A stretch of 64,000 nt of DNA from the NCBI RefSeq assembly GCF_900520355.1, contig NZ_LS999521.1, positions 1,612,001 through 1,676,000 on the forward strand. The letters run 5' to 3'. The notes beneath the pieces were generated by a model, which saw only the letters and a list, made by a program, of their open reading frames with translations, searched no databases and was not told the origin of the DNA. This document shows, in pieces, positions 53,701 through 60,422 of this stretch (the stretch's first letter is position 1; the number at the start of each line of letters is the position of its first letter). Source of the stretch: Acinetobacter calcoaceticus. GTDB lineage: Bacteria > Pseudomonadota > Gammaproteobacteria > Pseudomonadales > Moraxellaceae. The position numbers and the translations under genes are program-made.

Positions 53701-56438
53701 AAGTTGATGTTCCGATGGGACAATTAAGTGATATTGCTGCTGATAACAAACTGACTCCGGTTGAGAAAAAGCAAGCTAAGCTGATCTGGGATACTCTCTA
53801 TCAGACAGACACAAGTTTACGTGCTGAAGCTGTAACTTACGGTATTTCTTCATCTGCTTACGCTACGGCATTCAGTACGCTAAATACTTATTTGGCTGCT
53901 CTGTTTGCCAATATGAATGTGACCAGTACAATTGATCGTAATCAATTTATTACTAACTTTGCGAATGTTCATAATGCTCGACAAGAGCTGGTAAAGTTAA
54001 TTTCTGAAAAAGCAAAAAACCTTGCGGACAATGCACAAAATAGTGCTAACAGTAAATCTAAGACATTTACGACTCAACCAACTATTCCTTATGCTCAGGG
54101 TGATATCTGGAAAAATGGTAATGCAGTTTCAGTTGCAACAGTAGGGCGAACTACTGGTTCATTCATAGTTTCGGATTGGATCAAAGTTGGCGATGTAACC
54201 GCTGAAAATACTGCAAATGATGTCATTAATGTAAATGGGGTAGCAGCAGCAACAGTATCTTCAAATGCTCAATTGGGTAAAACTCTGTCAGATAACATAA
54301 TGTCTGACCTTGTTATAACCCCAGTAGAAAAATCCAGTCTAAATAATGAATGGAATAGAATAAAGGCTGAATACTCGAATTTACTAACTCAAGCAACAGC
54401 ATTAAATGTAACAAGTACTTCATTTACGGCAGCATATAATGCAATCAATGGTAGTGTTCCACGTATTGAGCTAGATGTTCTAGTTAGTATGACTACTAAC
54501 TATACGATGACCGCAGCGAATAGAGATGCATTTAAGGCGAAACTAAAGGCTTACTATGATCAAGCTGAAGCAATAGCTAAGGCTGTGACTGATGCAGTAA
54601 ATAGTGCAGCAACAAACGCTCAAAACATTGCAAATAGTAAGTCTAAGACTTTTACCTCACAACCAACTATTCCTTATGCTCAGGGTGACATTTGGAGAAA
54701 TGGTAGCACTGTTTCAGTTGCAATAGTTGGTAGAACTAGCGGTTCATTTACTGCATCTGACTGGACAAAAGTAGGTGATATTACTTCTGAAAATACTGCA
54801 GCTGATACATCAAAAGTAAACGGTGTATTGTCATCTACAGTAACGGCCAATGCCGCTGCGGGTAAACAAATTGCTGATGATGTGATGTCAGATTTAGTGA
54901 TTACACCAACTGAAAAGTCAGCTTTGTACAATAGCTACAAAGATATGGAATCCAATTTTAACCGGTTGCAAAACTTGGCTAACCCTTGGGGTATTTCTGT
55001 CACTGCTGCAAAGTCAGCATGGGATAACCTAAATAATTTATCTCCAAAATTCTTTACAGATATAATTTCAACAACAACAACTAAAACCACCCTAACCGCA
55101 GTTCAACGCGACTCGTTGAAGGGTCGAATTAATACGTTCTATACAGAAGTAGCAAATTTAGATAAAGCAGTCACAGAGTATCTAAATAAAGCTGCAAATG
55201 ATGCTAAAGACTTAGCTTCGACAACTAAAGCTACCTTAGAAAGGGATTACTTAACGGCTTCAAAAACTAATGAAGCTATAGCATCTTCGACTGAACGTAT
55301 GACAGCTTCGTATTCTGCGAACAGTCAAAAAATCATGGCCTCTGTATTGGATACTTGGTTTAAAGATTGGCTAATTAAAACTCCAAGTGGAAATAAGCCT
55401 GAAATGACGATAGTGGCAGATGCAACTTGTCGTGGAGGGTATGCTTTAAGAGTTGGTAATAACGTTGGAAACGATGAAGCATGGTTGAATTGGTTTGCAT
55501 CTTTACCGATTGATGACAGCAAATACTATCGTGTGAAGTATAGATTCCGCCGTGTGAGTGGTACCGGTGTTGTTTATGTAGGTGCAACATGTCAGAACGC
55601 TACGAAAACAAAATATGTAGCCCAAGACAATACTGAAATTAATGATATTGGAGCGAGTCATTATCTTGTTGCTGGTACCGCACCAGCTTTAGGATCATGG
55701 ATCACAGGAACAGCATATTTTAAAGGAAGGTCTGCTGGTGCTAGTGCCGGTGCTGGAACACTTTTAAGCCCTAAAACCTTTGCAAATAAGGCTGCATTCT
55801 TTACGCCAGTTTTCATTGCTAACTATTCAGGGAAAGCAGGGGAAGTAGATTTAGATTTTATTGATATCGAAGATGCAGACAATATTGCCGACTTTGAAAA
55901 TTTCAAAACTACTTACACAACTGATGTGGGTGCCTATGCAGGGGCGCTTCAAACCTTAGTATCGGTTTACGGCCAAAATGCTATCAAACTTAAATCACAA
56001 GTAGATTTAATTGATGGTGTAAAAGGCAAATATGTAATGGGAATGGATAACAACGGGGTGTTTTCTGGTATGTCGATGGTAAGTGAATCATCAAATGGAA
56101 CTGTTGTCAGCTCTATAGGTTTCCAAGCAGATAGAATCTTTTTCACAACTGGTTCTTCTTCAACAAAGTACATCCCTTTCATTATTCAAGATAATCAGGT
56201 GATTATGAATAGTGATGTATTTATTAAGAATTTGACCGCAGCAAACTTTAAAGCAAAATCTCTTACTGCTGAATTATTTAATGTAGATAAATTGAGTGCA
56301 ATCACTGGTGAACTTGGAACTTTAATTACTTATAAAGATCCATCGAAACCTACTGGTACCCGTACTGTACAAACAGGTGGCAAGATTGAAGTGTATGACG
56401 ATAACAACGTTGTAAGAATGCGTTTAGGTTTTTGGTAA
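44769..56438 (+). CDS. Giant baseplate spike fused to a J-like tail fibre (3,889 aa)
   Basis: Residues 1-85 resemble the OB-fold of GpV/gp5-type spikes (FAYPVGDSDLDTEIQIID, VYVFFENGNEERPVI). Residues ~100-165 form a spike-like beta-helix with repeated G-N-S-T/V-x-G turns. Residues ~165-560 are a long heptad coiled coil. The remaining ~3,300 residues alternate coiled-coil linkers and beta modules, some duplicated: A at ~575 and ~2580, B at ~935 and ~3535, C at ~3097 and ~3292. The end (IGFQADRIFFTTG, IIQDNQVIMN, FIKNLTAANFKAKSL) matches DUF1983/J-type fibre ends. Spike and fibre are normally separate proteins. One frame covers 11.67 kb. Confidence 0.85.
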   Translation: MNGFTRAKILSYNAKVRTAQVHIHGLTDGASEGITATFAYPVGDSDLDTEIQIIDGEDVYVFFENGNEERPVIHSYVSHGDGAIVGVRRIRQDNIEFISKENLKVDSGSTVSIKTPLMNVQANTQQTGNSTLTGNSTVVGNTSVAGNSSVAGSMAVGTTLTVAGVPLDPKAFQSALQDAIDKLEDLKEELKEQAEKIDENKDQVSQEIDEKIKEVEELIENIKDSDAYKLLEEGINHIDEEVQKIHDQVKEVGQEAQSKMDEVRAYIDQEIIDTKLIVEQHTNDANLRLDEANQRIDQSVQANEAMVADAQQRAIRAEKELDDKIGFIKSETDSIIADVRSDSDEIRLVAENAKKVADQEIIDRKKQVDEALIVVDQTKAALKQDIDQNLIKAGQMVDAAKLAMGEETNTLINQKIEPIVSQTEAAVKKVDQVAAQYVDLDKKVATGFLAEAEARANDKEAITQSFELKFSEMQNELGKSNALISEESETRAAQDKAFTEQISTAQSQIGDNKAAINSVERTVVELDKSVAEKTGQLQASLDTANGNILNANDLARMQSLGKPLRDDPTFKESNNLTAYVNQAGATYTRQVKSADNPTASTHEILIRSTALLGSGWFPNTPLLSAASNKIFLVKQIIKIPVGLKLQPYGNALGTGGFLKVLGSAEGTGKFEIYYSVIKCGPDIGSTIQGHFRPINSINPPIASVEKPVDVIVASYEVWDVTTVNDTIPKTWRDQVTGNASYIEKVEASVKLVDDKVVSEAQKLEQLKTDYNSNKTKTESDLVTITKSVSDGDKALSLRIDQTKAALEETDRQSNANIQEVTESLAEFEQATTTKFSTLDTNISKENLKVQGQIVEVQKSVTTLEGNTNTKISGLTSSIKSTDDIAKLAFNNAAEAQQTGTTAVKATEALAQNLLSLKSQTQVTTGVRAVATSKGIDDWTTWRTTGEAKVIQDADALGGYILELGNNVGNNEAWLHWNNFAKINPDTLYRVRARFRRVAGDTGSIYLGVSCKNADQTYYVTTTNVLATNMGSSNYLLSAVKPILGEWQEVVMYFKGKSTGAATGLGTIDNPRTFPAQAEYYAPMFIGNYSAQPGISQLNFIIIEDNNSLASANDSTATANDLFKTATNRTEAEAERTSELEARVENAETGIKTNAQAITKTATKSDLESAMGRISTDITAAVENIKLGGVNAVANSEAPRTSTAATSREYLLYERSKELKAFYDENLDKPVTISFELSVPVAGTVQVYSSNGSAHFFITSVTVTKASELQKFAVTVLPKAHTGSTTESTIEFYGTYGSGRIPTIQKLQIEAGNKATAWSPSPRDTHSSLSANAEAIKVTQAEVKKHGDTLSSQSIDISKLRNDLTLTNSEVSKKASTEALETTKSAVTEQAGLLKAVTEQANTLSANLNKSAPAGTNLLINSNVMGTYNGVSYPHLRYKLGEDWEVGAKYTLLWCSEHTRGGGDTNSSLAVYAGGGSQLLQQLVSTAGKVINKITFTKTSAGIANEVHFYMLNRPTADKQSVGTVYWAVLVKGEFITTDSWIASPYDFNAAFDQVSANLTEFKQTYVTENEALAQRTSKLEAGMTDVEKNIFNTAQALNNYATNTRLDEVTASQTKTFNTSLTKLDEAIKSANDSDSLAGDYNCKNPDMWYSHYGWDMSQYFKTTTTGKVGNTVFRKDTSNPVNCFNYNKQALPNTRTYIVSFLVRRSSDSNGLCYIPIGRAKNDGNFSTANYTSIGVPVSEIPANESWTLISKVINMTSVADTYPQIQLGIALGHTGNSGWWEAQAYRISPVMNESDVDSTIVKSSILVDYSSKSDTTKAISAATESLDAKFRQKFGDLWTNSSATLDSTRYTKTETNQAIAEESKVIKAAISSSGGDNLIKNGDFSAALGSLNWRQNSPVAGSVLEVFKDEFGATWGKFRSTNTSTYFKGFVETITVAEGLEMNQKYTLSFKAKSMTAAQTQIFLIIHRRDAAGSNNQIGTAWSNIPTDKEVLCTYTFDTNLINLQYINLILYAQIGFAPDFLIREVQIEKGELATGFRKNPRELEKGLEANSTAIEGTKADVLKNGDKITALSESYTVLKSNVDTNKLAVDGKFQEINSTISDNQQNTTQSITNLESGYKQLNQDLGQVFNYRVYSCGWNGFFTGIKNLKGEIKSVASARGFSVHVLAADGSISTSTRYDTYAAVANATAMSNAISAIPNDTFVIVTNYDSIGVNIATVKNALISLGANPFTIDQISGRDAYILIGQKGIGSGRGIELHSTPDTGPNGAKQIMLAMQVVSGIPIGLANNSGNLQKVLENHAQILQEKITRSDAKEVFAEEIKIFSAKLDTLRYSEENWILLGDDTKILSISTGTNRTVAVWELQYKHKEIPIDKGDPIVARIKYTAAGLVGATCSIQFHGATYSIGLPSFIVAASGEIELTGIFPSDVKATAFEAIPLGLRFDNAPSGGTFTITNMFISRGNSAPNFKGGFRSSLKQNAQFVEDTFIKADANKGVIVQQINQYDAGVPGGLSTVVKTTKATADQTSQDLATLKNTEISQLQTSTNNLGSALENTTMLAMMITNGKLLQGDVNFKKGNNAVGVYNNAGNGNVTVTRIAKSADNPTTSTHELEIKTIGAANPVWGGFFQLVYGRANAVFVIKYLIKLPVGYKLVNAGNSMGTGAIDRFIGSVDGTGKFETYIRMIKCGAVGTFSNSGHVYVAGGSTPTATAPLVWTLAQIEQYDVTDYASADPTLQDFVSTATDSISTLTNFKESWASKLSEMSSMLDSKNSAYILNADITNTTVEKAIAASSQKLTSEYTNAMSVQPLSSGGGKIFAKPLTWRQAITTSGTLVIKTPITINAYMTKIKISGYNYNNKEDNTFDMDLAFYAYTSTTPFYQNMTARSFGITMDEAHAITKGLALALDSNNKVCILITKKDAWSYPAITVESATITHTNPPDYFKDGWSAAIETDLSVYKSVTPFTVTSMMETTAGSQAKVDVPMGQLSDIAADNKLTPVEKKQAKLIWDTLYQTDTSLRAEAVTYGISSSAYATAFSTLNTYLAALFANMNVTSTIDRNQFITNFANVHNARQELVKLISEKAKNLADNAQNSANSKSKTFTTQPTIPYAQGDIWKNGNAVSVATVGRTTGSFIVSDWIKVGDVTAENTANDVINVNGVAAATVSSNAQLGKTLSDNIMSDLVITPVEKSSLNNEWNRIKAEYSNLLTQATALNVTSTSFTAAYNAINGSVPRIELDVLVSMTTNYTMTAANRDAFKAKLKAYYDQAEAIAKAVTDAVNSAATNAQNIANSKSKTFTSQPTIPYAQGDIWRNGSTVSVAIVGRTSGSFTASDWTKVGDITSENTAADTSKVNGVLSSTVTANAAAGKQIADDVMSDLVITPTEKSALYNSYKDMESNFNRLQNLANPWGISVTAAKSAWDNLNNLSPKFFTDIISTTTTKTTLTAVQRDSLKGRINTFYTEVANLDKAVTEYLNKAANDAKDLASTTKATLERDYLTASKTNEAIASSTERMTASYSANSQKIMASVLDTWFKDWLIKTPSGNKPEMTIVADATCRGGYALRVGNNVGNDEAWLNWFASLPIDDSKYYRVKYRFRRVSGTGVVYVGATCQNATKTKYVAQDNTEINDIGASHYLVAGTAPALGSWITGTAYFKGRSAGASAGAGTLLSPKTFANKAAFFTPVFIANYSGKAGEVDLDFIDIEDADNIADFENFKTTYTTDVGAYAGALQTLVSVYGQNAIKLKSQVDLIDGVKGKYVMGMDNNGVFSGMSMVSESSNGTVVSSIGFQADRIFFTTGSSSTKYIPFIIQDNQVIMNSDVFIKNLTAANFKAKSLTAELFNVDKLSAITGELGTLITYKDPSKPTGTRTVQTGGKIEVYDDNNVVRMRLGFW
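54040..54850 (+). repeat. Tandem duplicated module in the giant spike-fibre gene
   Basis: Two copies of a ~585-nt unit follow each other. The best-conserved stretch (54060 onward and 54645 onward) encodes QPTIPYAQGDIW, then V-x-VGRT-x-GSF, DW-x-KVGD-x-T and a later MSDLVITP-x-EKS. A more distant copy of the last element (NKLTPVEKKQAKLIWD) lies just upstream near 53745, suggesting repeated unequal exchange. Confidence 0.75.
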
Positions 56439-56444
56439 AGAAAA

Positions 56445-56468
56445 GGGCTAGTCATCTAGCCCTAATTT
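56445..56468 (+). terminator. Terminator after the giant gene
   Basis: GGGCTAG pairs with CTAGCCC around TCAT, followed by AATTTTT. It starts 6 nt after the stop codon, and the next gene begins 13 nt beyond it, so partial readthrough probably supplies the following two genes. Confidence 0.7.
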
Positions 56469-56480
56469 TTGGAGATTCAA

Positions 56481-56828
56481 ATGCCTTCAGGTTTAGAAAT
56501 TTATGATGCAAATGGAGTTCAGAAATTTAATAGTAACACTGATAGAGTACTGAATTTTATCGGTACTTCAACAGAGACTTTTTCTGGACCAGTTTCTCAA
56601 TACCTTACAGTGTTCACTAGAGTCAAAGCTGGAATTACAAAAGATAGGCATATTATTAGACCTATTTCTGTAAGAAAGGATGCTAGTTCTACAGGTAATT
56701 GGCAAATTGATACAGTTATGTATGTTCCACAAAATGGAAGTATTGATTTTTTAGTTCATCTGTTTGGATGGAATAACTTTGATAGTACTCAAAAGCTTAT
56801 TATTGATTATGCAATTTATAGGGTTTAG
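56481..56828 (+). CDS. Small tail-tip/fibre-associated protein
   Basis: This 115-residue protein starts at the ATG at 56481, with GGAG 6 nt upstream; an earlier TTG frame start is unlikely. PSGLEIYDANGVQKFNSNTDR is the type of start seen in phage tail-tip proteins found after J. A beta-sandwich is likely. It may cap or assist the giant fibre. Confidence 0.6.
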   Translation: MPSGLEIYDANGVQKFNSNTDRVLNFIGTSTETFSGPVSQYLTVFTRVKAGITKDRHIIRPISVRKDASSTGNWQIDTVMYVPQNGSIDFLVHLFGWNNFDSTQKLIIDYAIYRV

Positions 56829-56830
56829 AA

Positions 56831-57517
56831 GTGTTTGCAGAATTTAATTTAGACAATGGTGATATCAACTTTTCAGATGATACTAAACCACTTTTGACTG
56901 ATTATTCACGAGTAGCACCTATATCACTACAACCTTATGATGGTTCAATTTGGTATGGAGGGTCAAAATTTTTACAGTTTGCGCAAGTACCAGCGAATAT
57001 AACGAACAGTACAAATAATTTAGTTGGTTTTAAGGCTGACGACAATAATATCTTGCAAGTGGGGTCAGACGCTTTTCTAGTAACACAATATGGTTCAACC
57101 CCATTCAACATTGATGTTAGAGTACACCTTCAAAATCATATAGTTAATTATTCAGATGCATATATAAGTACCTACGATGCAACAGGTAAAATAATGTGGT
57201 CAGCATCTGCTTTTATAACAGCACCTAGACTTATAGCTAGATTAGAAATTACTAAGGACTATATGAGCCCAAGTAATGCCCCTTGGTTAATTTATAATAG
57301 TCCAAATGATAAGCCACTATATCTACTTACTCCTCCATTCAATGGTATCTACGATTTAAATGGAGACGGCATATCTTATGAATCATGCATTCAAGTAAAG
57401 TGGGAAAATAATGGAAAGCGAATCATGGTTAATTTATCTACTGGAAGAGAAAACAACCATTACAATTTATTGATGCGGTATGGATATGTTCCAGTATATG
57501 TCGTGCAATATCCTTAG
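56831..57517 (+). CDS. Tail-tip/fibre-associated protein, 228 residues
   Basis: This protein starts with GTG 2 nt after the previous gene and ends at a convergent lipoprotein gene. It is beta-rich with many aromatic and Asn residues (YDGSIWYGGSKFLQF, YDLNGDGISYESC), as in adhesin or fibre-cap domains. No family recognised; the location suggests receptor contact. Confidence 0.6.
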   Translation: MFAEFNLDNGDINFSDDTKPLLTDYSRVAPISLQPYDGSIWYGGSKFLQFAQVPANITNSTNNLVGFKADDNNILQVGSDAFLVTQYGSTPFNIDVRVHLQNHIVNYSDAYISTYDATGKIMWSASAFITAPRLIARLEITKDYMSPSNAPWLIYNSPNDKPLYLLTPPFNGIYDLNGDGISYESCIQVKWENNGKRIMVNLSTGRENNHYNLLMRYGYVPVYVVQYP

Positions 57518-57786
57518 CACCATTCTTGACTTTCACGGCCTTCATGCCAATTACCTTCGTAGCAATGTCTTATTTCATGTGCTAAACATTGAGGATATTT
57601 GCGTAGGTAGATGACACACGTGTCACCCGTAATATCAGCATAAGCGAGGGTTTTGGGATTACCTCCGTTTAGTTTTTTAATTTCAATGTGAGAAATTGTA
57701 CGTTCTGGAAACTGAACAACTTTATTGTGCTCAATAAATGTAGAGCAGCCACTTAAAAAAACAAATAATATTATCAAGTATTTCAT
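57514..57786 (-). CDS. Small lipoprotein with HExxH metal-binding motif
   Basis: This 90-residue protein has a lipoprotein signal (LIILFVFLSGC, lipid on Cys14). HEIRH at residues 70-74 followed by EGNWH (His81) gives HExxHxxxGxxH, one residue longer than the metzincin zinc motif. Four other cysteines could form disulfides. It may be a small metallopeptidase-like or zinc-binding lipoprotein made by the lysogen; phage Rz1-type spanins are another small lipoprotein class but lack this motif. It is convergent with the tail genes, overlapping by 4 nt. Confidence 0.65.
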   Translation of the reverse strand: MKYLIILFVFLSGCSTFIEHNKVVQFPERTISHIEIKKLNGGNPKTLAYADITGDTCVIYLRKYPQCLAHEIRHCYEGNWHEGRESQEWC

Positions 57787-57843
57787 GAGAATAATTTTAC
57801 CAACTGTATGAGGAAAAAGGCAATATTGAATTTTAAGATTTAA

Positions 57844-57871
57844 AAAAAGCGCTCTATATAGAGCGCTTTTT
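57844..57871. terminator. Perfect 28-nt palindrome, bidirectional terminator
   Basis: AAAAAGCGCTCTAT and its complement form a perfect 14-nt inverted repeat with T-runs on both strands. It terminates the small minus-strand gene and also insulates the lipoprotein gene region. Confidence 0.8.
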
Positions 57872-57879
57872 AAGTTTTA

Positions 57880-58077
57880 TTAAGCTGGCTGGTCTGAAGC
57901 AGGTTCTTCTTCAGGAAATGTATAGTTAACTGCAACAGCACCAGTTTTGCGATCCCAACCTAAGGTAAGGGTCTCGAATTCAGGATTGTTTTTATAACGT
58001 TGGTTATTGACAATATCAGTAGTTTTTTGAGCTAATTCGATATCCAATGCGGTAAAAACTTTTACACCTTCAGTCAT
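57880..58077 (-). CDS. Small acidic phage protein, 65 residues
   Basis: The true start is the ATG at 58077, with GAGGA ~8 nt upstream; the frame is open to 58158 but that part overlaps the control region. The protein is acidic with a Pro-Glu-rich C-terminus (FPEEEPASDQPA). It has its own minus-strand GGAAC motif 74 nt before the start, which supports a real phage gene. Function unknown. Confidence 0.65.
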   Translation of the reverse strand: MTEGVKVFTALDIELAQKTTDIVNNQRYKNNPEFETLTLGWDRKTGAVAVNYTFPEEEPASDQPA

Positions 58078-58150
58078 TACAATGTCCTCTAAACAGATTA
58101 AAAAATATGTGCAGATAGAATTGCATGCTGACAAATTATGAAATCTGTAT

Positions 58151-58228
58151 GGTTCCAATTAAGTTTGGAACCCATCTCAAAGTTCAAAGAGAGTAGCCAT
58201 CAAAATACTTAATTATTTACGTATTTTG
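58151..58228. promoter_or_regulatory. Divergent pair of GGAAC modules (9, and minus-strand copy)
   Basis: GGTTCCAA (58151-58158) and TTGGAACC (58165-58172) form a perfect 8-bp inverted repeat around six bases. The plus copy (motif 58166-58171) lies 65 nt before the portal start at 58237, and the minus copy 74 nt before the start at 58077. For the portal gene, CAAAATAC (58201-58208) pairs with GTATTTTG (58221-58228). The shared dyad suggests divergent transcription by one factor. Confidence 0.7.
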
Positions 58229-58236
58229 GCTTAGTT

Positions 58237-59769
58237 ATGTCTTCTCGGTTCTTATCGTTGTTACTCGGAGAAAATGTTAATTCATATGATCAGCCTAATA
58301 TGGCTAATCAGGATGCCACAGCTCAATTATATGAATCGATGGCTCCGTTTTCACTTGGGACTAATCAAACTAAAGCCAATAAGAAGCGTACACGAAAAGA
58401 AATTCTAACCAAGTGGGAGAAAATGCTTCGTTTTGCGCCTATTGCTGAAGGTATGGGCATCCATGTTTCGGCGGCACTTGGTGGAGATTCATATAGCGGC
58501 CAACAAGTATTTATTACACCTGCAGAACGGTTAAAAACGGCGAAAGGTCCAGCAGCTGAAAAACAAAAAAAACAACTTGATGAACGCCGTGTTGTGATGG
58601 AAAAGTTGATCAATAAATATTTGAGTAAACTGGCTCGAGATGCAATTTCCTTTGGTGATTCATATGCGCGTATCTATGGGAAAAAAGGAAAGGGTTTGGT
58701 TGATATGGTATGTAATGAATATACATATCCGCCGTTAGTACAAGCTTTTGAACAAGGCAGTAAAACGGTAGCATTCTTTTGCTTAGATCCTCGAAATTGG
58801 CAGAAGACAATTACCAAATTAAATACGATTCAAATGGTACGTTTCAAAATGCCTCGCATGAGTAATATTGCTCAATATGAGCTTGTAGAAACCGGTCTAG
58901 TCACCAAAATGTTAGAAGGTGATGATCCAGATGAATTGCCAATCTTACCAGCACATCTAGGCGGCTCATTCCTTTACGAAATTGAAGATATTTATGATGA
59001 TGTGATACTTGCTTTGGCATCTATGAACAGCCAACAAATTGCAGATACCGTAAATCAGATGTTTTTGACGGTAAATATGTCAGGTATGCCACCAGCACAA
59101 CGTCAAGCTTACGTTCGTGGTCTAGAAGGTTTACTAAAAAATCATGAAGCATATGTTAAGGATGCTTTATCAGGTGGGGATGCGGTTTGGAATACTGCTT
59201 TTCATATGCTTCCTGTATTTGATGAAAAACAAGTACTAAATCCTGTTGGAGATATCAAAAACCAGCGGAGTTCACCCATTAACATTGAACAATTCATGAT
59301 TAATGTCCGTTTGTTAATGGGCGGGATAGGTCTAGACCCAAGTATGGTAGGGTGGGCTGACATGTTAACTGGTGGTATTGGTGAAGGTGGGGCATTTCAT
59401 ACTTCTGCACAAATCATGCGGCGATCACAAGACATTCGAACAGCAGCTTCTGAAGGTATTAATCAAATTCTGCATTTAGATTGGGGTTTTGCTTATAACG
59501 AACAATTTGAGCCAGAAGATTATCCTTGGCAAGTTGAATACTATTCAAACCAAACTGCAGCGGCAACAGAAGAAATCAGTAATGCCCAATCACGAATGAA
59601 TACAACGCTCCTTAAAACTCAAGTAATCGCTGCTTTAAAAGAATCTAATTTAAATGTTGAAATTATGGCCTATATTCTTGAGCGCGATACAGGTATGAAA
59701 TATGAAGAAGCCAAAGAACTTGCTGAAAGTATTGCTCAAAGCCGTAAATTTTCAGAGGATGAAGAATAA
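58237..59769 (+). CDS. Portal protein
   Basis: This 510-residue protein lies at the head of its own module and fits a phage portal: KEILTKWEKMLRFAPIAEGMGIHVSAALGGD near the start, a wing-like middle domain, then a stem and crown segment with EQFMINVRLLMGGIGLDPSMVGWADML, and an acidic helical C-terminus. Portals form the dodecameric vertex through which terminase pumps DNA. Unusually, it is about 27 kb from the terminase gene. Its stop overlaps the next start by one nucleotide. Confidence 0.75.
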   Translation: MSSRFLSLLLGENVNSYDQPNMANQDATAQLYESMAPFSLGTNQTKANKKRTRKEILTKWEKMLRFAPIAEGMGIHVSAALGGDSYSGQQVFITPAERLKTAKGPAAEKQKKQLDERRVVMEKLINKYLSKLARDAISFGDSYARIYGKKGKGLVDMVCNEYTYPPLVQAFEQGSKTVAFFCLDPRNWQKTITKLNTIQMVRFKMPRMSNIAQYELVETGLVTKMLEGDDPDELPILPAHLGGSFLYEIEDIYDDVILALASMNSQQIADTVNQMFLTVNMSGMPPAQRQAYVRGLEGLLKNHEAYVKDALSGGDAVWNTAFHMLPVFDEKQVLNPVGDIKNQRSSPINIEQFMINVRLLMGGIGLDPSMVGWADMLTGGIGEGGAFHTSAQIMRRSQDIRTAASEGINQILHLDWGFAYNEQFEPEDYPWQVEYYSNQTAAATEEISNAQSRMNTTLLKTQVIAALKESNLNVEIMAYILERDTGMKYEEAKELAESIAQSRKFSEDEE

Positions 59770-60422
59770 TGGCTTTTTTTGAATATGAAACACAGAATAA
59801 AACTACTAATAACAGTTTTGGAAATGTTTTAAATCCTTTCAAAGAACGTTTTGCCAGACATCCTGTCTTATGGTCTGGATTAACAGTTGATAAAGCTGTT
59901 TCTCATTATCAAGAGCTTTATGCATTAGGTACACTCTCAGCTGCTCACTTCGGGATTGAAATTAGACCATACCGAGAAAATAGTAAAATTGCTCAAGCGA
60001 ATATTCCAATTTTTGATCCTTCAAATAAAGTGGCTTGGTTAGCCAATAATGTTGATGTATCACTTCTTGATGCACAAACCGATGCAGTGCATATTGGTCA
60101 TTTTCAACTTAACCATGTAACTGGCAATGCATCAAATGAAATAAGCATCTCATTTATTGAAACTAAAGCAGCAGCCATTGCAAATAGTGCATTAGCTATA
60201 AAGCAGATAATGTTTAACAAAGATGGGACGCAGCCGCCGCCTATAGAGTATTTAATGCGTTTAAAAATATACGCTTTTGATAAAGGTGCAAGAAGTCAGC
60301 ATCAGTTTGAAATTGAGCATCTAGTATCATTACAAGCAGGAAATTTACCTTTAGATGCCTCAAATAAAGCTCATTCAATCGTTACCTTAAATTTCACTAA
60401 AATGTTTCCTAACTTTTTGTAA
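59769..60422 (+). CDS. Tail tube-like or virion protein after the portal
   Basis: This 217-residue protein is co-translated with the portal gene. The second half alternates strands in a tail-tube-like manner (HIGHFQLNHVTGNASNEISISFIETKAAAIANS, then EYLMRLKIYAFDKGARSQHQFEIEHLV). A tube assignment would give the phage its inner tail tube, otherwise unassigned here. The evidence is pattern-level only. Confidence 0.5.
   Translation: MAFFEYETQNKTTNNSFGNVLNPFKERFARHPVLWSGLTVDKAVSHYQELYALGTLSAAHFGIEIRPYRENSKIAQANIPIFDPSNKVAWLANNVDVSLLDAQTDAVHIGHFQLNHVTGNASNEISISFIETKAAAIANSALAIKQIMFNKDGTQPPPIEYLMRLKIYAFDKGARSQHQFEIEHLVSLQAGNLPLDASNKAHSIVTLNFTKMFPNFL

Noticed and set aside
56469..56480. Extended N-terminus for the protein after the giant gene
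   Set aside because: The extension starts at TTG inside the terminator-proximal ribosome site; the ATG at 56481 has GGAG at proper distance.
58078..58158. Longer N-terminus for the small minus-strand gene (57880)
   Set aside because: The extra 27 residues would cover the divergent promoter dyad; the inner ATG at 58077 has GAGGA upstream.
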